Shown: piece by piece, positions 1-7,451 of the stretch
Layout of the letters: every line of letters begins with the position of its first letter
Numbering within the stretch: position 1 is the first letter of the stretch
Assembly (NCBI GenBank): GCA_040235415.1
Contig: JBECKR010000275.1
Location: 1-21,398 of the forward strand
Direction: 5' to 3'
DNA: 21,398 nucleotides
From: JBECKR01 sp040235415
Lineage (GTDB): Bacteria > Acidobacteriota > Polarisedimenticolia > Polarisedimenticolales > Polarisedimenticolaceae
The notes under the pieces: model-generated
Told to the model about the DNA's origin: nothing
Databases searched by the model: none
Seen by the model: the letters and a program-made list of their open reading frames with translations, nothing else
Made by a program: the position numbers and the translations under genes

Positions 1-1566
1 CTACACGGCTTCGCGCCGCTCGAGGACCCGTTCGACGCCTGGGTGCGCGACCGGCGCGTGCGGCTCGCCGAGGTCGCCGCCGCGGCGTTCGACGCCGCGC
101 TCGCGGCGTGCCTCGCCGCGGGGCGGATCGACGACGGGCTCGAGATCGCGGAGCGCGGCCTGGCGCTCGATCCGACCCGCGAATCGTTCTATCTCGCCGC
201 GATGCGGCTGCACCTCGCGGCGGGACGGCGGTCCGAGGCGGCCCGCATCCACGAACGGTGCCGCCGGGCGCTCGAGGAGCGGCTCGGCGTTCCGCCGTCC
301 GACGCGATCTCGAAGCTGCGCCGGGAGATCGAGACGCCGGAGCCGGTCGCGGGCACGCCCGGTGGGCACAGCATCGCCGTCCTGCCGTTCGACAACCTGT
401 CGCCGGATCCCGACCAGCGGTTCCTCGCGGACGGCATCGCGGAGGACATCCTCACCGACCTGTCGCGCTTCCGCTCGCTGGCGGTCACGGCGCGCAACTC
501 GTCGTTCGCGTACCGCGGGCACGCCACGCCGATCCGCGAGGTCGGGCGCGAGCTCCGGGTCGACTACGTGCTCGAGGGCAGCGTCCGGCGCATCGGCACG
601 CGGCTACGGCTGACCGCGCAGCTGATCGACGCCCGGGACGAGACCCACGTGTGGGCCGATCGCTTCGACGTCCCGCTCGAAAACGTGTTCGAGGTGCAGG
701 ACGACATCACGCGGGCGGTCGTCGGGGCTCTGGCGTTGCGGATCGACGACGACCGCCTCGAGCGGACCCGCAGCCGGCGTCCGGAGGACCTCCACGCCTA
801 CGAGTGCTGGCTGCGCGGCCTCGAGCTCGTGCGCCGCGGGACGCCCGAGAGCGACGAGCAGGCGCGCGGGTTCTTCGAGCGGGCGATCGAGATCGAACCG
901 TCGTTCGCGCGCGGCTACGCCGGCATCTCGCTGTCGCACTTCAACGACTGGAGCTGCCAGGCCTGGGACCGGTGGGACGAACGCGAGCGGGCCGCGTACG
1001 AGTACGCGCGGCGGGCGGTCGAGCTCGACGACGCGGACCACGTCACGCACTGCATCCTCGGCCGGGTGTACGCCTACCGGCGGGAGTTCACGCAGGCCGG
1101 CAAGCATCTGGAGCGCGCCCTGGCGCTCAACCCGAACGACGCCGACTGCTTGATGCACGTCGCGCTCGGCAAGGTTCAGCTGGGCGAGCACGAGCTTGCG
1201 CGGGAGCTGACGGAGACGGCGTTCCGCTTGAATCCGCGGCACGGCGACTGGTACTACGCCGCCGCGACCTATCCGCTGTTCATGCTCGGACGCTACGAGG
1301 ACGCCCTGAACCGAGCCGAGCGCGCTCCGGACGCCATGGTCGACACCCGCGGGTTCATGGCGGCGGCGCACGCGCTGCTCGGCCGCCCGGACGAGGCGCG
1401 CGAGCACGCCGAGCGCCTGCTCGAGGGGTTCCGCCGCAAGATCACGTTCGGACGCGAGCCGGAGCCGGGAGAGCCGCTACGCTGGCTGCTGCACGTCAAC
1501 CCGTTCCGGCTCGAGCGCGACACGCGGCACGTCCGCGAGGGGTTCGCCCGGGCCGGTCTCGCCTAG
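1..1566 (+). CDS. BTAD/TolB-like/TPR transcriptional regulator (5' end outside window)
   Basis: The reading frame is open from base 1 and ends at a TAG at 1564-1566, so the start and probably an N-terminal DNA-binding domain lie to the left. What is visible begins with a bacterial transcriptional activator domain (roughly codons 1-115, alpha-helical repeats ending in ERLGVPPSDAISKLRREI). A TolB/FlgO N-terminal-like domain follows (about codons 123-245: SIAVLPFDNLSPDPDQRF, LADGIAEDI, DYVLEGSVRR, THVWADRFD). The rest is a TPR array (ARGFFERAIEIEPSFARGYA, KHLERALALNPNDADCLMHV). This is the COG5616-type architecture often annotated as adenylate cyclase or integral membrane protein, but there is no cyclase domain and no membrane segment here. 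It is probably a cytoplasmic regulator; its signal and target genes cannot be read from the sequence. Its stop codon overlaps that of the convergent methionine sulfoxide reductase gene. Confidence 0.85.
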   Translation, partial: LHGFAPLEDPFDAWVRDRRVRLAEVAAAAFDAALAACLAAGRIDDGLEIAERGLALDPTRESFYLAAMRLHLAAGRRSEAARIHERCRRALEERLGVPPSDAISKLRREIETPEPVAGTPGGHSIAVLPFDNLSPDPDQRFLADGIAEDILTDLSRFRSLAVTARNSSFAYRGHATPIREVGRELRVDYVLEGSVRRIGTRLRLTAQLIDARDETHVWADRFDVPLENVFEVQDDITRAVVGALALRIDDDRLERTRSRRPEDLHAYECWLRGLELVRRGTPESDEQARGFFERAIEIEPSFARGYAGISLSHFNDWSCQAWDRWDERERAAYEYARRAVELDDADHVTHCILGRVYAYRREFTQAGKHLERALALNPNDADCLMHVALGKVQLGEHELARELTETAFRLNPRHGDWYYAAATYPLFMLGRYEDALNRAERAPDAMVDTRGFMAAAHALLGRPDEAREHAERLLEGFRRKITFGREPEPGEPLRWLLHVNPFRLERDTRHVREGFARAGLA

Positions 1567-2681
1567 CGCTTCGCGGTCGCCTCTGAGCCGCTCTCGAACA
1601 GCGCGAGGTACTCCCCGTACCCCTCCTTCTCGAGGTCCTCTTTGGGGATGAAGCGCAGCGCGGCGCTGTTCATGCAGAAGCGCAGGCCGGTCGGCTTCGG
1701 CCCGTCCGGGAACACGTGGCCGAGGTGGCTGTCGGCGCGGCGGCTGCGAACCTCGGTCCGTACCATCCCGAGAGAGCCGTCGGTCTTCTCCACGACGTTG
1801 CCCGGTACGAGCGGGCGCGTGAAGCTCGGCCAGCCGGTGCCGCTGTCGAACTTGTCCTTGGAGCTGAACAGCGGCTCGCCGCTCACGACGTCGACGTAGA
1901 TCCCCTCGCGGTGGTTGTCCCAGTACGCGTTGTGGAACGCCGGCTCGGTGCCGTCCTGTTGCGTCACGCGGTACTGCAGGGGGGTGAGACGCTGCTTGAG
2001 CTGTTCGTCGCTCGGTTTCACGTACGACTCCTTGTCCTTGCCCGCGTCGCCGCCCCAGACGCGCTCGAGGTAACCCTCGCGGCCCGAGGCCTTGCGGTAC
2101 GCGTGGTACCGCTCGGGGTTCTTCTTGTAGAAGTCCTGATGGTAATCCTCGGCGGGATAGAACGGCCCGGCCGGGACGATCTCGGTCACGATCGGCTTGT
2201 CGAAGCGGCCGCTGGCGGCGAGCGCGGACTTCGAGCGCTCGGCCTCCTCCTTCTGCTTCTCGTCGTGGTAGAAGATCGCGGTGCGGTACTGCCGGCCGCG
2301 GTCCGCGAACTGCCCTCCGGCGTCGGTCGGATCGATCTGCCGCCAGTAGACGTCGAGCAGCTTCTCGTAGGAGATCTTGGCCGGGTCGTAGAGCACCTCG
2401 ATCGACTCGGCGTGTCCGGTCGAGCCGGACGATACCTGCTCGTAGGTCGGGTTCGCGACCTTTCCGCCGGTGTAGCCGGCGGTCACCTTGACGACACCGT
2501 CGAGCTTCTCGAAGGGGGGCTCCATGCACCAGAAGCAGCCGCCCGCGAACGTCGCGACCGCGAGGCCGTCGGGCTTGGCCGGCGTCCCGGCGTCGGAGGT
2601 CGGTCCCGCGCAGGCGGCGACCAGCAGCATCAGGGCCGCGGCGGCGATCCGAGCCGCCCGCGGGATCGATCGAAGCGTCAT
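1563..2681 (-). CDS. msrAB: Lipoprotein peptide-methionine (S)/(R)-sulfoxide reductase MsrA-MsrB fusion
   Basis: This 372-residue fusion repairs oxidised methionine: MsrA reduces the S-sulfoxide, MsrB the R-sulfoxide. An N-terminal signal peptide ends in a lipobox (LVAAC, Cys24), so the protein should be anchored in an envelope membrane facing the periplasm. MsrA follows, with catalytic GGCFWCMEPP (Cys49) and partner-side motifs GYTGGKVANPTYEQV and GHAESIEV. MsrB occupies about residues 225-365, with GTEPAFHNAYWDNHREGIYV, SGEPLFSS, SGTGWPSFTRPL, HLGHVFPDGP and catalytic RFCMNSAALRF (Cys336). The MsrB part lacks the zinc-binding CxxC pair and has Thr where many relatives have a resolving Cys. 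The ATG at 2681 is chosen because it gives a complete lipoprotein signal and follows a G-rich GGGGACGG element. The much longer open frame continuing upstream is antisense to the next gene. The stop TAG (1565-1563) overlaps the stop of the convergent regulator. Confidence 0.95.
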   Translation of the reverse strand: MTLRSIPRAARIAAAALMLLVAACAGPTSDAGTPAKPDGLAVATFAGGCFWCMEPPFEKLDGVVKVTAGYTGGKVANPTYEQVSSGSTGHAESIEVLYDPAKISYEKLLDVYWRQIDPTDAGGQFADRGRQYRTAIFYHDEKQKEEAERSKSALAASGRFDKPIVTEIVPAGPFYPAEDYHQDFYKKNPERYHAYRKASGREGYLERVWGGDAGKDKESYVKPSDEQLKQRLTPLQYRVTQQDGTEPAFHNAYWDNHREGIYVDVVSGEPLFSSKDKFDSGTGWPSFTRPLVPGNVVEKTDGSLGMVRTEVRSRRADSHLGHVFPDGPKPTGLRFCMNSAALRFIPKEDLEKEGYGEYLALFESGSEATAKR

Positions 2682-2701
2682 CGTCCGTCCCCGTCTCGGC
2701 G

Positions 2702-2720
2702 GCCCCGCGAAAGGCGGGGC
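2702..2720 (-). promoter_or_regulatory. Stem-loop in the msrAB 5' leader
   Basis: A perfect 7-bp inverted repeat (GCCCCGC at 2702-2708, GCGGGGC at 2714-2720) around a 5-nt loop lies 20-39 bases upstream of the msrAB ATG. A further GGC/GCC pairing is possible outside it. There is no T tract, so it does not look like an intrinsic terminator. It could be a leader structure of the mRNA, or chance in GC-rich DNA. Confidence 0.3.
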
Positions 2721-2795
2721 GCCCGCGGTCCTCCCAACGTCCTGGCGGGTCCCCGCATTCCCGACCCGGTCGCAACCGGCCCGCCCGCCGTCCCG

Positions 2796-2801
2796 TACAA
2801 T
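2796..2801 (+). promoter_or_regulatory. Putative -10 element for the Asp-box protein gene
   Basis: TACAAT (5 of 6 matches to TATAAT) lies 51 bases before the start codon at 2853, in the 171-base divergent region between msrAB and the propeller gene. I see no convincing -35 at 16-18 bases, so the call rests on the -10 and on similar hexamers at comparable distances before other genes in this window. Confidence 0.35.
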
Positions 2802-2852
2802 GTCGTTCCGGCGCGCCGCATGCCGCGGCGGCGTCCCGTCGAGGAGCGACCG

Positions 2853-5800
2853 ATGCCCCGTCTCGCCGTCCTGCTGTCCCTCGTCATCCTGTTCGTCCCG
2901 CCCGCCTCCGCCGCGAAGGGCAAGGCGACGGCGCCGGATGCGAGCGCGTCCCCCATGAAGGCCGAGACGTTCGCCGGCTTGGCGCTCCGCGGCATCGGGC
3001 CCGCGATCACCTCGGGGCGGATCTCCGACATCGCGGTGCGGCCGGGCCATCGCGAGGAGTTCTGGGTCGCGGCGGCCTCGGGCGGGGTTTGGAAGACGAC
3101 CGACGCCGGCACGACCTGGACGCCGGTATTCGACGACCAGGGCTCGTACTCGATCGGCTGCGTCGCGATCGATCCGAACGATCCGCTGACGGTCTGGGTC
3201 GGCACCGGCGAGAACAACAGCCAGCGCAGCGTGTCCTACGGCGACGGCGTCTACAAGACGGTCGACGGCGGGAGCACCTGGGAGAACGTCGGCCTGCCGA
3301 ACTCCGAGCACATCGGCAAGATCCTGATCGACCCGCGGGACTCGAACGTCGTGTACGTCGCCGCGCAGGGGCCGCTGTGGAACGCGGGCGGCGACCGCGG
3401 CCTGTACCGCACCGCGGACGGCGGCAAGACCTGGAAACGTGTGCTCGACATCGACGAGAACACCGGCGTCACCGACATCGCGTTCGATCCTCGCGACCCG
3501 GACGTGATCTACGCGGCGGCGTACCAGCGGCGCCGGCACGTCTGGACGATCGTCGACGGCGGTCCGGGATCCGCGTTGTACAAGTCGACCGACGCGGGCG
3601 CGACCTGGAAGAAGCTCACGAACGGCATCCCCAAGGACGTCGACCTGGGCCGGATCGGAATCGCGGTCTCGCCCGGCGACCCCGACGTGGTCTACGCGAT
3701 CGTCGAAGCCGAGGGGAAGAACGGCGGCTTCTTCCGCTCGACCGACGCGGGCGGGTCGTGGGAAAAGCGCAGCGACTTCGTGAGCGGCAGCGCGCAGTAC
3801 TACCACGAGATCGTGGCGGACCCGAAGAAGACCGACCGGGTCTACGCCCTCGACACCTGGATGCACGTCACCGAGGACGGCGGCAAGACCTGGAGCAAGG
3901 TCGGCGAGAAGTGGAAGCACGTGGACAACCACGCGCTGTGGGTCGATCCGAACGACACCGACTACCTCCTCGCCGGATGCGACGGCGGGGTGTACGACAC
4001 GTACGACCGCGGCAAGAACTGGCGGTTCGCGGCGAATCTCCCGGTGACGCAGTTCTACCGCATCCACGCCGACAACCGCGCGCCGTTCTACGACGTCTAC
4101 GGCGGCACGCAGGACAACGCGACGCTCGGCGGGCCGTCGCGGACCACGAGCCAGAACGGCATCACGAACGCGGACTGGTTCGTGACGGTGTTCGGAGACG
4201 GCTTCGAGACCGTGACCGACCCCGAGGACCCCGACATCGTGTATTCCGAGGCGCAGTACGGCGGCCTCGGCCGGTTCGACCGCCGGAGCGGCGAGATCGT
4301 CGACATCCAGCCGCAACCGGGCCCGGACGACCCGCCGCTGCGGTTCAACTGGGACTCCCCGCTGATCGTCAGCCCGCACTCCCACACCCGGCTGTACTTC
4401 GCCGCGCAGCGGGTGTTCCGGAGCGACGACCGCGGCGACAGCTGGGTCGCGATCGGTCCCGACCTGACCCGCGGGATCGACCGCAACGCGCTTCCGCTGA
4501 TGGGCGAGATCCAGAGCGTGGACGCGGTCGCGAAGAACGCGTCGACCTCGTTCTACGGCAACGTCGTGGCGCTCTCGGAGTCCCCGCTCGTCGAGGGACT
4601 GCTGTACGCCGGCACCGACGACGGCCTGATCCAGGTCACCGAGGACGGCGGGAAGACCTGGAGGAAGATCGAGTCGTTCCCGGGCGTGCCGGAACTCTCC
4701 TACGCCGGCTGGGTCCAGGCCTCGGTCCACGACCCCGACGTCGTGTTCGCGGCGTTCGACAACCACAAACGCGGCGACTTCAAGCCGTACGTGCTGCGCA
4801 GCGACGACCGCGGCCGGTCGTGGCGGAGCATCGCGTCGAACCTGCCGGAGCGCGGCTCGGCGTACTGCGTGGTGCAGGACCACGTCGAGCCGGGCCTGCT
4901 GTTCGCGGGGACCGAGTTCGGGCTGTACTTCAGCGTCGACGGCGGCGGCGCGTGGGTCCGGCTTCGGGGCGGGTTCCCCACCATCGCGGTCCGCGACCTC
5001 GAGATCCAGCGCCGCGAGAGCGATCTCGTGGTCGGCACGTTCGGCCGCGGCATCTACGTCCTCGACGACTACTCCCCGCTCCGGCACGTCGACACGGCCG
5101 CCTTGAAGCGCGAAGCGGTCCTGTTCCCGGTGAAGAACGCGAAGATGTTCATGCCGTCGGCGCGCCTCGGCATCACCGGCCTCGCGTTCCAGGGCGCGGG
5201 CTACTACAGCGCCCCCAACCCGCCGTTCGGCGCCGTCGTGACCTACTACCTCCGCGACAAGCTCGAGACCTCGAAGGGCACGCGCCGCGCGAGCGAGCGC
5301 GAGCACGGCGTCACGAAGGAGGGCTACCCGACCTGGTCCGAGCTCCGCAAGGAGGACCGCGAGGAGCCGCCGGTCGTCGAGCTCACGATCCGCGACGACG
5401 AGGGCAACGTCGTCCGGCGGCTGTCCGGCCCGGTCGAGGCCGGCATGCACCGCGTCGCGTGGGACCTTCGCTATCCCGCGCCCGATCCGACGACGCTCGG
5501 GCCGCCGAAGGAGCTCGCTCCGTGGGAGTCGCCCTCGATCGGTCCGATGGCGGTCCCCGGGACGTTCACGGTCTCGCTCGCGAAGCGCGTCGACGGCGTG
5601 ACGACGTCGCTCGGCGAGCCGCAGCGTTTCGACGCGGTCCCGCTCGAGCTCGCGACACTCGGCGCGAAGGATCGGGAGGCGCTGCTCGCGTTCCAGAAGA
5701 AGACCGCGCGGCTGCAGCGCGCCGTGCTGGGAGCGGTGCGGGTCGCGACCGAGACCAGGTCGCGGCTGGACCTCCTCGCGGCGGCGCTCGTGGACACGCC

Positions 5801-6149
5801 GGGCGCCGACCCCTCGCTCGGCGACCGCGCCCGCGCGCTGACGGAGCGCCTGCTCGACCTCCAGGTCGCGCTCAGCGGAGACCCGACGGTCCGCAAGCGC
5901 AACGAGCCGGACTCGCCGTCGATCGCGGAGCGGGTCCAGCAGATCGTCGGCGGCGAGTGGGCAGCTTCGTCGGCTCCGACCGCGACGCACCTCGAGAACT
6001 ACCGCATCGCGGCTGGCCGCTTCGAGGACGCGCTCGCGAAGCTGCGCACGCTCGTCGAGGTCGATCTCGCCGCGCTCGAGTCGGACGCGGAGGCGGCCGG
6101 GGCGCCCTGGACGCCGGGTCGGGTGCCGGACTGGAGCCCGGAGCCCTAG
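2853..6149 (+). CDS. Secreted Asp-box (BNR/VPS10-like) beta-propeller protein
   Basis: This 1098-residue protein starts with a Sec signal peptide (MPRLAVLLSLVILFVPPASA). About eleven Asp-box turns of the S/T-x-D-x-G-x-T/S-W type follow between about residues 80 and 725, for example VWKTTDAGTTW, VYKTVDGGSTW, LYRTADGGKTW, VFRSDDRGDSW and VLRSDDRGRSW. Such repeats form the blades of sortilin/VPS10-like or sialidase-like propellers. The C-terminal third contains a beta-rich segment with MHRVAWDLRYPAPDP, then a helical tail. Proteins of this size and order are common in Acidobacteriota and Bacteroidota and are often called glycosyl hydrolases, but I see no catalytic site that proves hydrolysis; a protein- or glycan-binding role is equally possible. 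The ATG at 2853 follows GAGGAG (2841-2846) at good spacing. Its TAG (6147-6149) overlaps the stop of the convergent membrane protein gene. Confidence 0.9.
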   Translation: MPRLAVLLSLVILFVPPASAAKGKATAPDASASPMKAETFAGLALRGIGPAITSGRISDIAVRPGHREEFWVAAASGGVWKTTDAGTTWTPVFDDQGSYSIGCVAIDPNDPLTVWVGTGENNSQRSVSYGDGVYKTVDGGSTWENVGLPNSEHIGKILIDPRDSNVVYVAAQGPLWNAGGDRGLYRTADGGKTWKRVLDIDENTGVTDIAFDPRDPDVIYAAAYQRRRHVWTIVDGGPGSALYKSTDAGATWKKLTNGIPKDVDLGRIGIAVSPGDPDVVYAIVEAEGKNGGFFRSTDAGGSWEKRSDFVSGSAQYYHEIVADPKKTDRVYALDTWMHVTEDGGKTWSKVGEKWKHVDNHALWVDPNDTDYLLAGCDGGVYDTYDRGKNWRFAANLPVTQFYRIHADNRAPFYDVYGGTQDNATLGGPSRTTSQNGITNADWFVTVFGDGFETVTDPEDPDIVYSEAQYGGLGRFDRRSGEIVDIQPQPGPDDPPLRFNWDSPLIVSPHSHTRLYFAAQRVFRSDDRGDSWVAIGPDLTRGIDRNALPLMGEIQSVDAVAKNASTSFYGNVVALSESPLVEGLLYAGTDDGLIQVTEDGGKTWRKIESFPGVPELSYAGWVQASVHDPDVVFAAFDNHKRGDFKPYVLRSDDRGRSWRSIASNLPERGSAYCVVQDHVEPGLLFAGTEFGLYFSVDGGGAWVRLRGGFPTIAVRDLEIQRRESDLVVGTFGRGIYVLDDYSPLRHVDTAALKREAVLFPVKNAKMFMPSARLGITGLAFQGAGYYSAPNPPFGAVVTYYLRDKLETSKGTRRASEREHGVTKEGYPTWSELRKEDREEPPVVELTIRDDEGNVVRRLSGPVEAGMHRVAWDLRYPAPDPTTLGPPKELAPWESPSIGPMAVPGTFTVSLAKRVDGVTTSLGEPQRFDAVPLELATLGAKDREALLAFQKKTARLQRAVLGAVRVATETRSRLDLLAAALVDTPGADPSLGDRARALTERLLDLQVALSGDPTVRKRNEPDSPSIAERVQQIVGGEWAASSAPTATHLENYRIAAGRFEDALAKLRTLVEVDLAALESDAEAAGAPWTPGRVPDWSPEP

Positions 6150-6517
6150 AACGGCTTGAACAGGGCGGCCCAGGCCGCCGTCGCGCCGAGCAGCGTCAGC
6201 AGGACCAGCACGATGCCGGCCCGGCGGCCTGCGCGCTTCAGGGCGACGAGGCTCGCACCGAGCATCAGCCAGATCGCGAGCTTGAGCCACACCCAGCCGG
6301 GCCACGCGGCCGGCGACGAGATGCCGAGCTTCGCGAGCAGGCCGAAGCCCGCGAGCAGCACGAGCGCGAGCGCGAGGCCGTGGAGGGCGTTGAACAGCGC
6401 GGTCCCCTTGGGACGTCCGGCAACGCCGGCCATGCGCAGCGCGGCGAGCCCGCCGAGCGAGGCGAACAGCACGAGGATCCCGAGGATGTGGATCACCTTC
6501 CAGGTGGCGTACGGCAT
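6146..6517 (-). CDS. Small four-helix integral membrane protein, function unknown
   Basis: This 123-residue protein starts MPYATWKVIHILGILVLFAS. It is almost entirely four hydrophobic segments (about residues 6-27, 38-62, 69-91 and 98-119) separated by short basic or polar loops such as RMAGVAGRPKGT and KRAGRRAG. I do not recognise the family. The size and four-helix layout resemble small cytochrome-b-like or SirB2-like membrane proteins, but only weakly, so no function is assigned. The ATG at 6517 is preferred over an upstream in-frame ATG at 6568 because GGAGGAG precedes it at short spacing and the upstream extension is low-complexity and Arg/Pro-rich. Its TAG stop (6148-6146) shares CTAG with the stop of the Asp-box gene. 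It is probably transcribed alone; the methyltransferase gene ends 69 bases upstream. Confidence 0.75.
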   Translation of the reverse strand: MPYATWKVIHILGILVLFASLGGLAALRMAGVAGRPKGTALFNALHGLALALVLLAGFGLLAKLGISSPAAWPGWVWLKLAIWLMLGASLVALKRAGRRAGIVLVLLTLLGATAAWAALFKPF

Positions 6518-6558
6518 CGGCTCCTCCGGGCGCGTCCGACGGGGACGCGCGAGGAGCG

Positions 6559-6564
6559 ATTCTG
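6559..6564 (-). promoter_or_regulatory. Putative -10 element for the four-helix membrane protein gene
   Basis: CAGAAT on the minus strand, in a locally AT-richer patch, lies 41 bases upstream of the start at 6517. It matches TATAAT at four positions. No clear -35 was found, so this is tentative. Confidence 0.22.
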
Positions 6565-6583
6565 ACACACCGCCGCGCGCGGA

Positions 6584-7402
6584 TCAGGGCCGAACGCCCT
6601 CGGCCAGTGGCAGGGAGTACCACACGGTCGCCTCCGGGTCCCGGTGCCACTCCGCCAGCGCGGCGAGCGCGGCGTCCATCTCGGCGCGGGAGAGCCGGCC
6701 GGCCGCCTCGAGCCCCTCGGCGGCGCCGTCGAGCACTCCCACGAGGTTGTCCACGACCGGCTCGAACAGCGGCATGCCGTGCGTCGCACCGTAGAACACC
6801 GTCGTGACGAGGACCGCCGGCGCCCCGGCCTCGCGCAGCAACGCGGGCAGCCGTCGTCCGACGAACGGATCGTGACCGCGGTCGCGGTACGCCTCGCCGT
6901 AGATGCGCCAGACCCGGTCGAGCACGGGGCAGTCCGGCCAGAGCCGCAGCAGGTCGTGGTCGTCGTCGATCAGGACCACGCGCCCGCCCGGCCGCACCGC
7001 GGCGACCATCTCGCGCACGACGGCGAGCGGGTCGCGCACGTGCTCCAGGAGGAATCTCGCGTGCGCGAGGTCGAAGGTCCCGCGCTCGTCGGTACCCAGC
7101 GGCAGCCGCTCGGCGTCCCCGGCGCGGAACTCGACCCGCCCCGCCTCCCCCGCCGCGGTCGCCTGCCGCTCGGCCTCGGCGCGCTGCCGAGGGTCGCGCT
7201 CGATCCCGACGGCGCGCGTCCCCGGCCCCGCGACCCGCGCCAGCGCCCGCGTCATCTGGCCGAGCCCGGACCCGACGTCCAGGATCGAGCCGACGCCGCC
7301 GAGGTCGATCTCGCGGAGCTCGGCCTCGTTCAGCAGCGCCTGCATCCGGGTCAGGCGGCGCTGCTCGGCGCGCGAGTAGCCGTGAACGTAGTCCTCGCCC
7401 AT
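6584..7402 (-). CDS. Class I SAM-dependent methyltransferase
   Basis: This 272-residue protein is a soluble Rossmann-fold methyltransferase of the Methyltransf_11/25 type. Motif I (SILDVGSGLGQMTRALAR, about residues 39-56) binds S-adenosylmethionine. The acidic end of beta-2 is VGIERDP, the adenine-contact region is FRAGDAERLPL, and motif IV is FDLAHARFLLEHVRDPLAVV. PGGRVVLIDDDHD follows as motif V. The C-terminal part (DPFVGRRLPALLREAGAPAV onwards) probably forms the substrate lid. The substrate cannot be told from sequence; relatives methylate small metabolites, quinone precursors or lipids. The ATG at 7402 gives a normal N-terminus with a GGAG-like element about 11 bases upstream. The lytic transglycosylase gene ends 49 bases upstream, so the two could be cotranscribed, though a -10-like hexamer lies in between. 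Confidence 0.85.
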   Translation of the reverse strand: MGEDYVHGYSRAEQRRLTRMQALLNEAELREIDLGGVGSILDVGSGLGQMTRALARVAGPGTRAVGIERDPRQRAEAERQATAAGEAGRVEFRAGDAERLPLGTDERGTFDLAHARFLLEHVRDPLAVVREMVAAVRPGGRVVLIDDDHDLLRLWPDCPVLDRVWRIYGEAYRDRGHDPFVGRRLPALLREAGAPAVLVTTVFYGATHGMPLFEPVVDNLVGVLDGAAEGLEAAGRLSRAEMDAALAALAEWHRDPEATVWYSLPLAEGVRP

Positions 7403-7432
7403 CGTCCGTGCTCCGGTCGCCCCCCTCCGGAG

Positions 7433-7438
7433 ATCATA
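7433..7438 (-). promoter_or_regulatory. Putative -10 element for the methyltransferase gene
   Basis: TATGAT (5 of 6 to TATAAT) on the minus strand, 30 bases before the start at 7402, lies inside the 49-base gap after the lytic transglycosylase gene. No good -35 is visible; a -35 would fall inside the end of the upstream gene. Confidence 0.3.
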
Positions 7439-7451
7439 GGACGATACGCGC

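Noticed and set aside
1..1566. Reading the first gene as an adenylate cyclase, as such TPR proteins are often labelled
   Set aside because: No guanylate/adenylate cyclase catalytic domain is present in the visible 521 codons; the domains are BTAD, TolB-like and TPR.
2702..2720. GC-rich hairpin considered as an intrinsic terminator
   Set aside because: No run of T follows on either strand, and it lies in a leader between divergent genes where no transcript is expected to end.
3089..6565. Plus-strand open frame of 1158 codons in the +1 frame of the propeller gene
   Set aside because: It is Arg/Pro/Gly-rich low-complexity translation with no motifs; the overlapping frame has repeated Asp-boxes and a signal peptide.
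2682..6650. Very long minus-strand open frame continuing upstream of msrAB for over 1300 codons
   Set aside because: It is antisense to the Asp-box propeller gene, is rich in Arg/Ala/Val/Asp of the kind produced by complementary frames in GC-rich DNA, and has no domain. The lipoprotein signal and the ATG at 2681 mark the real msrAB start.
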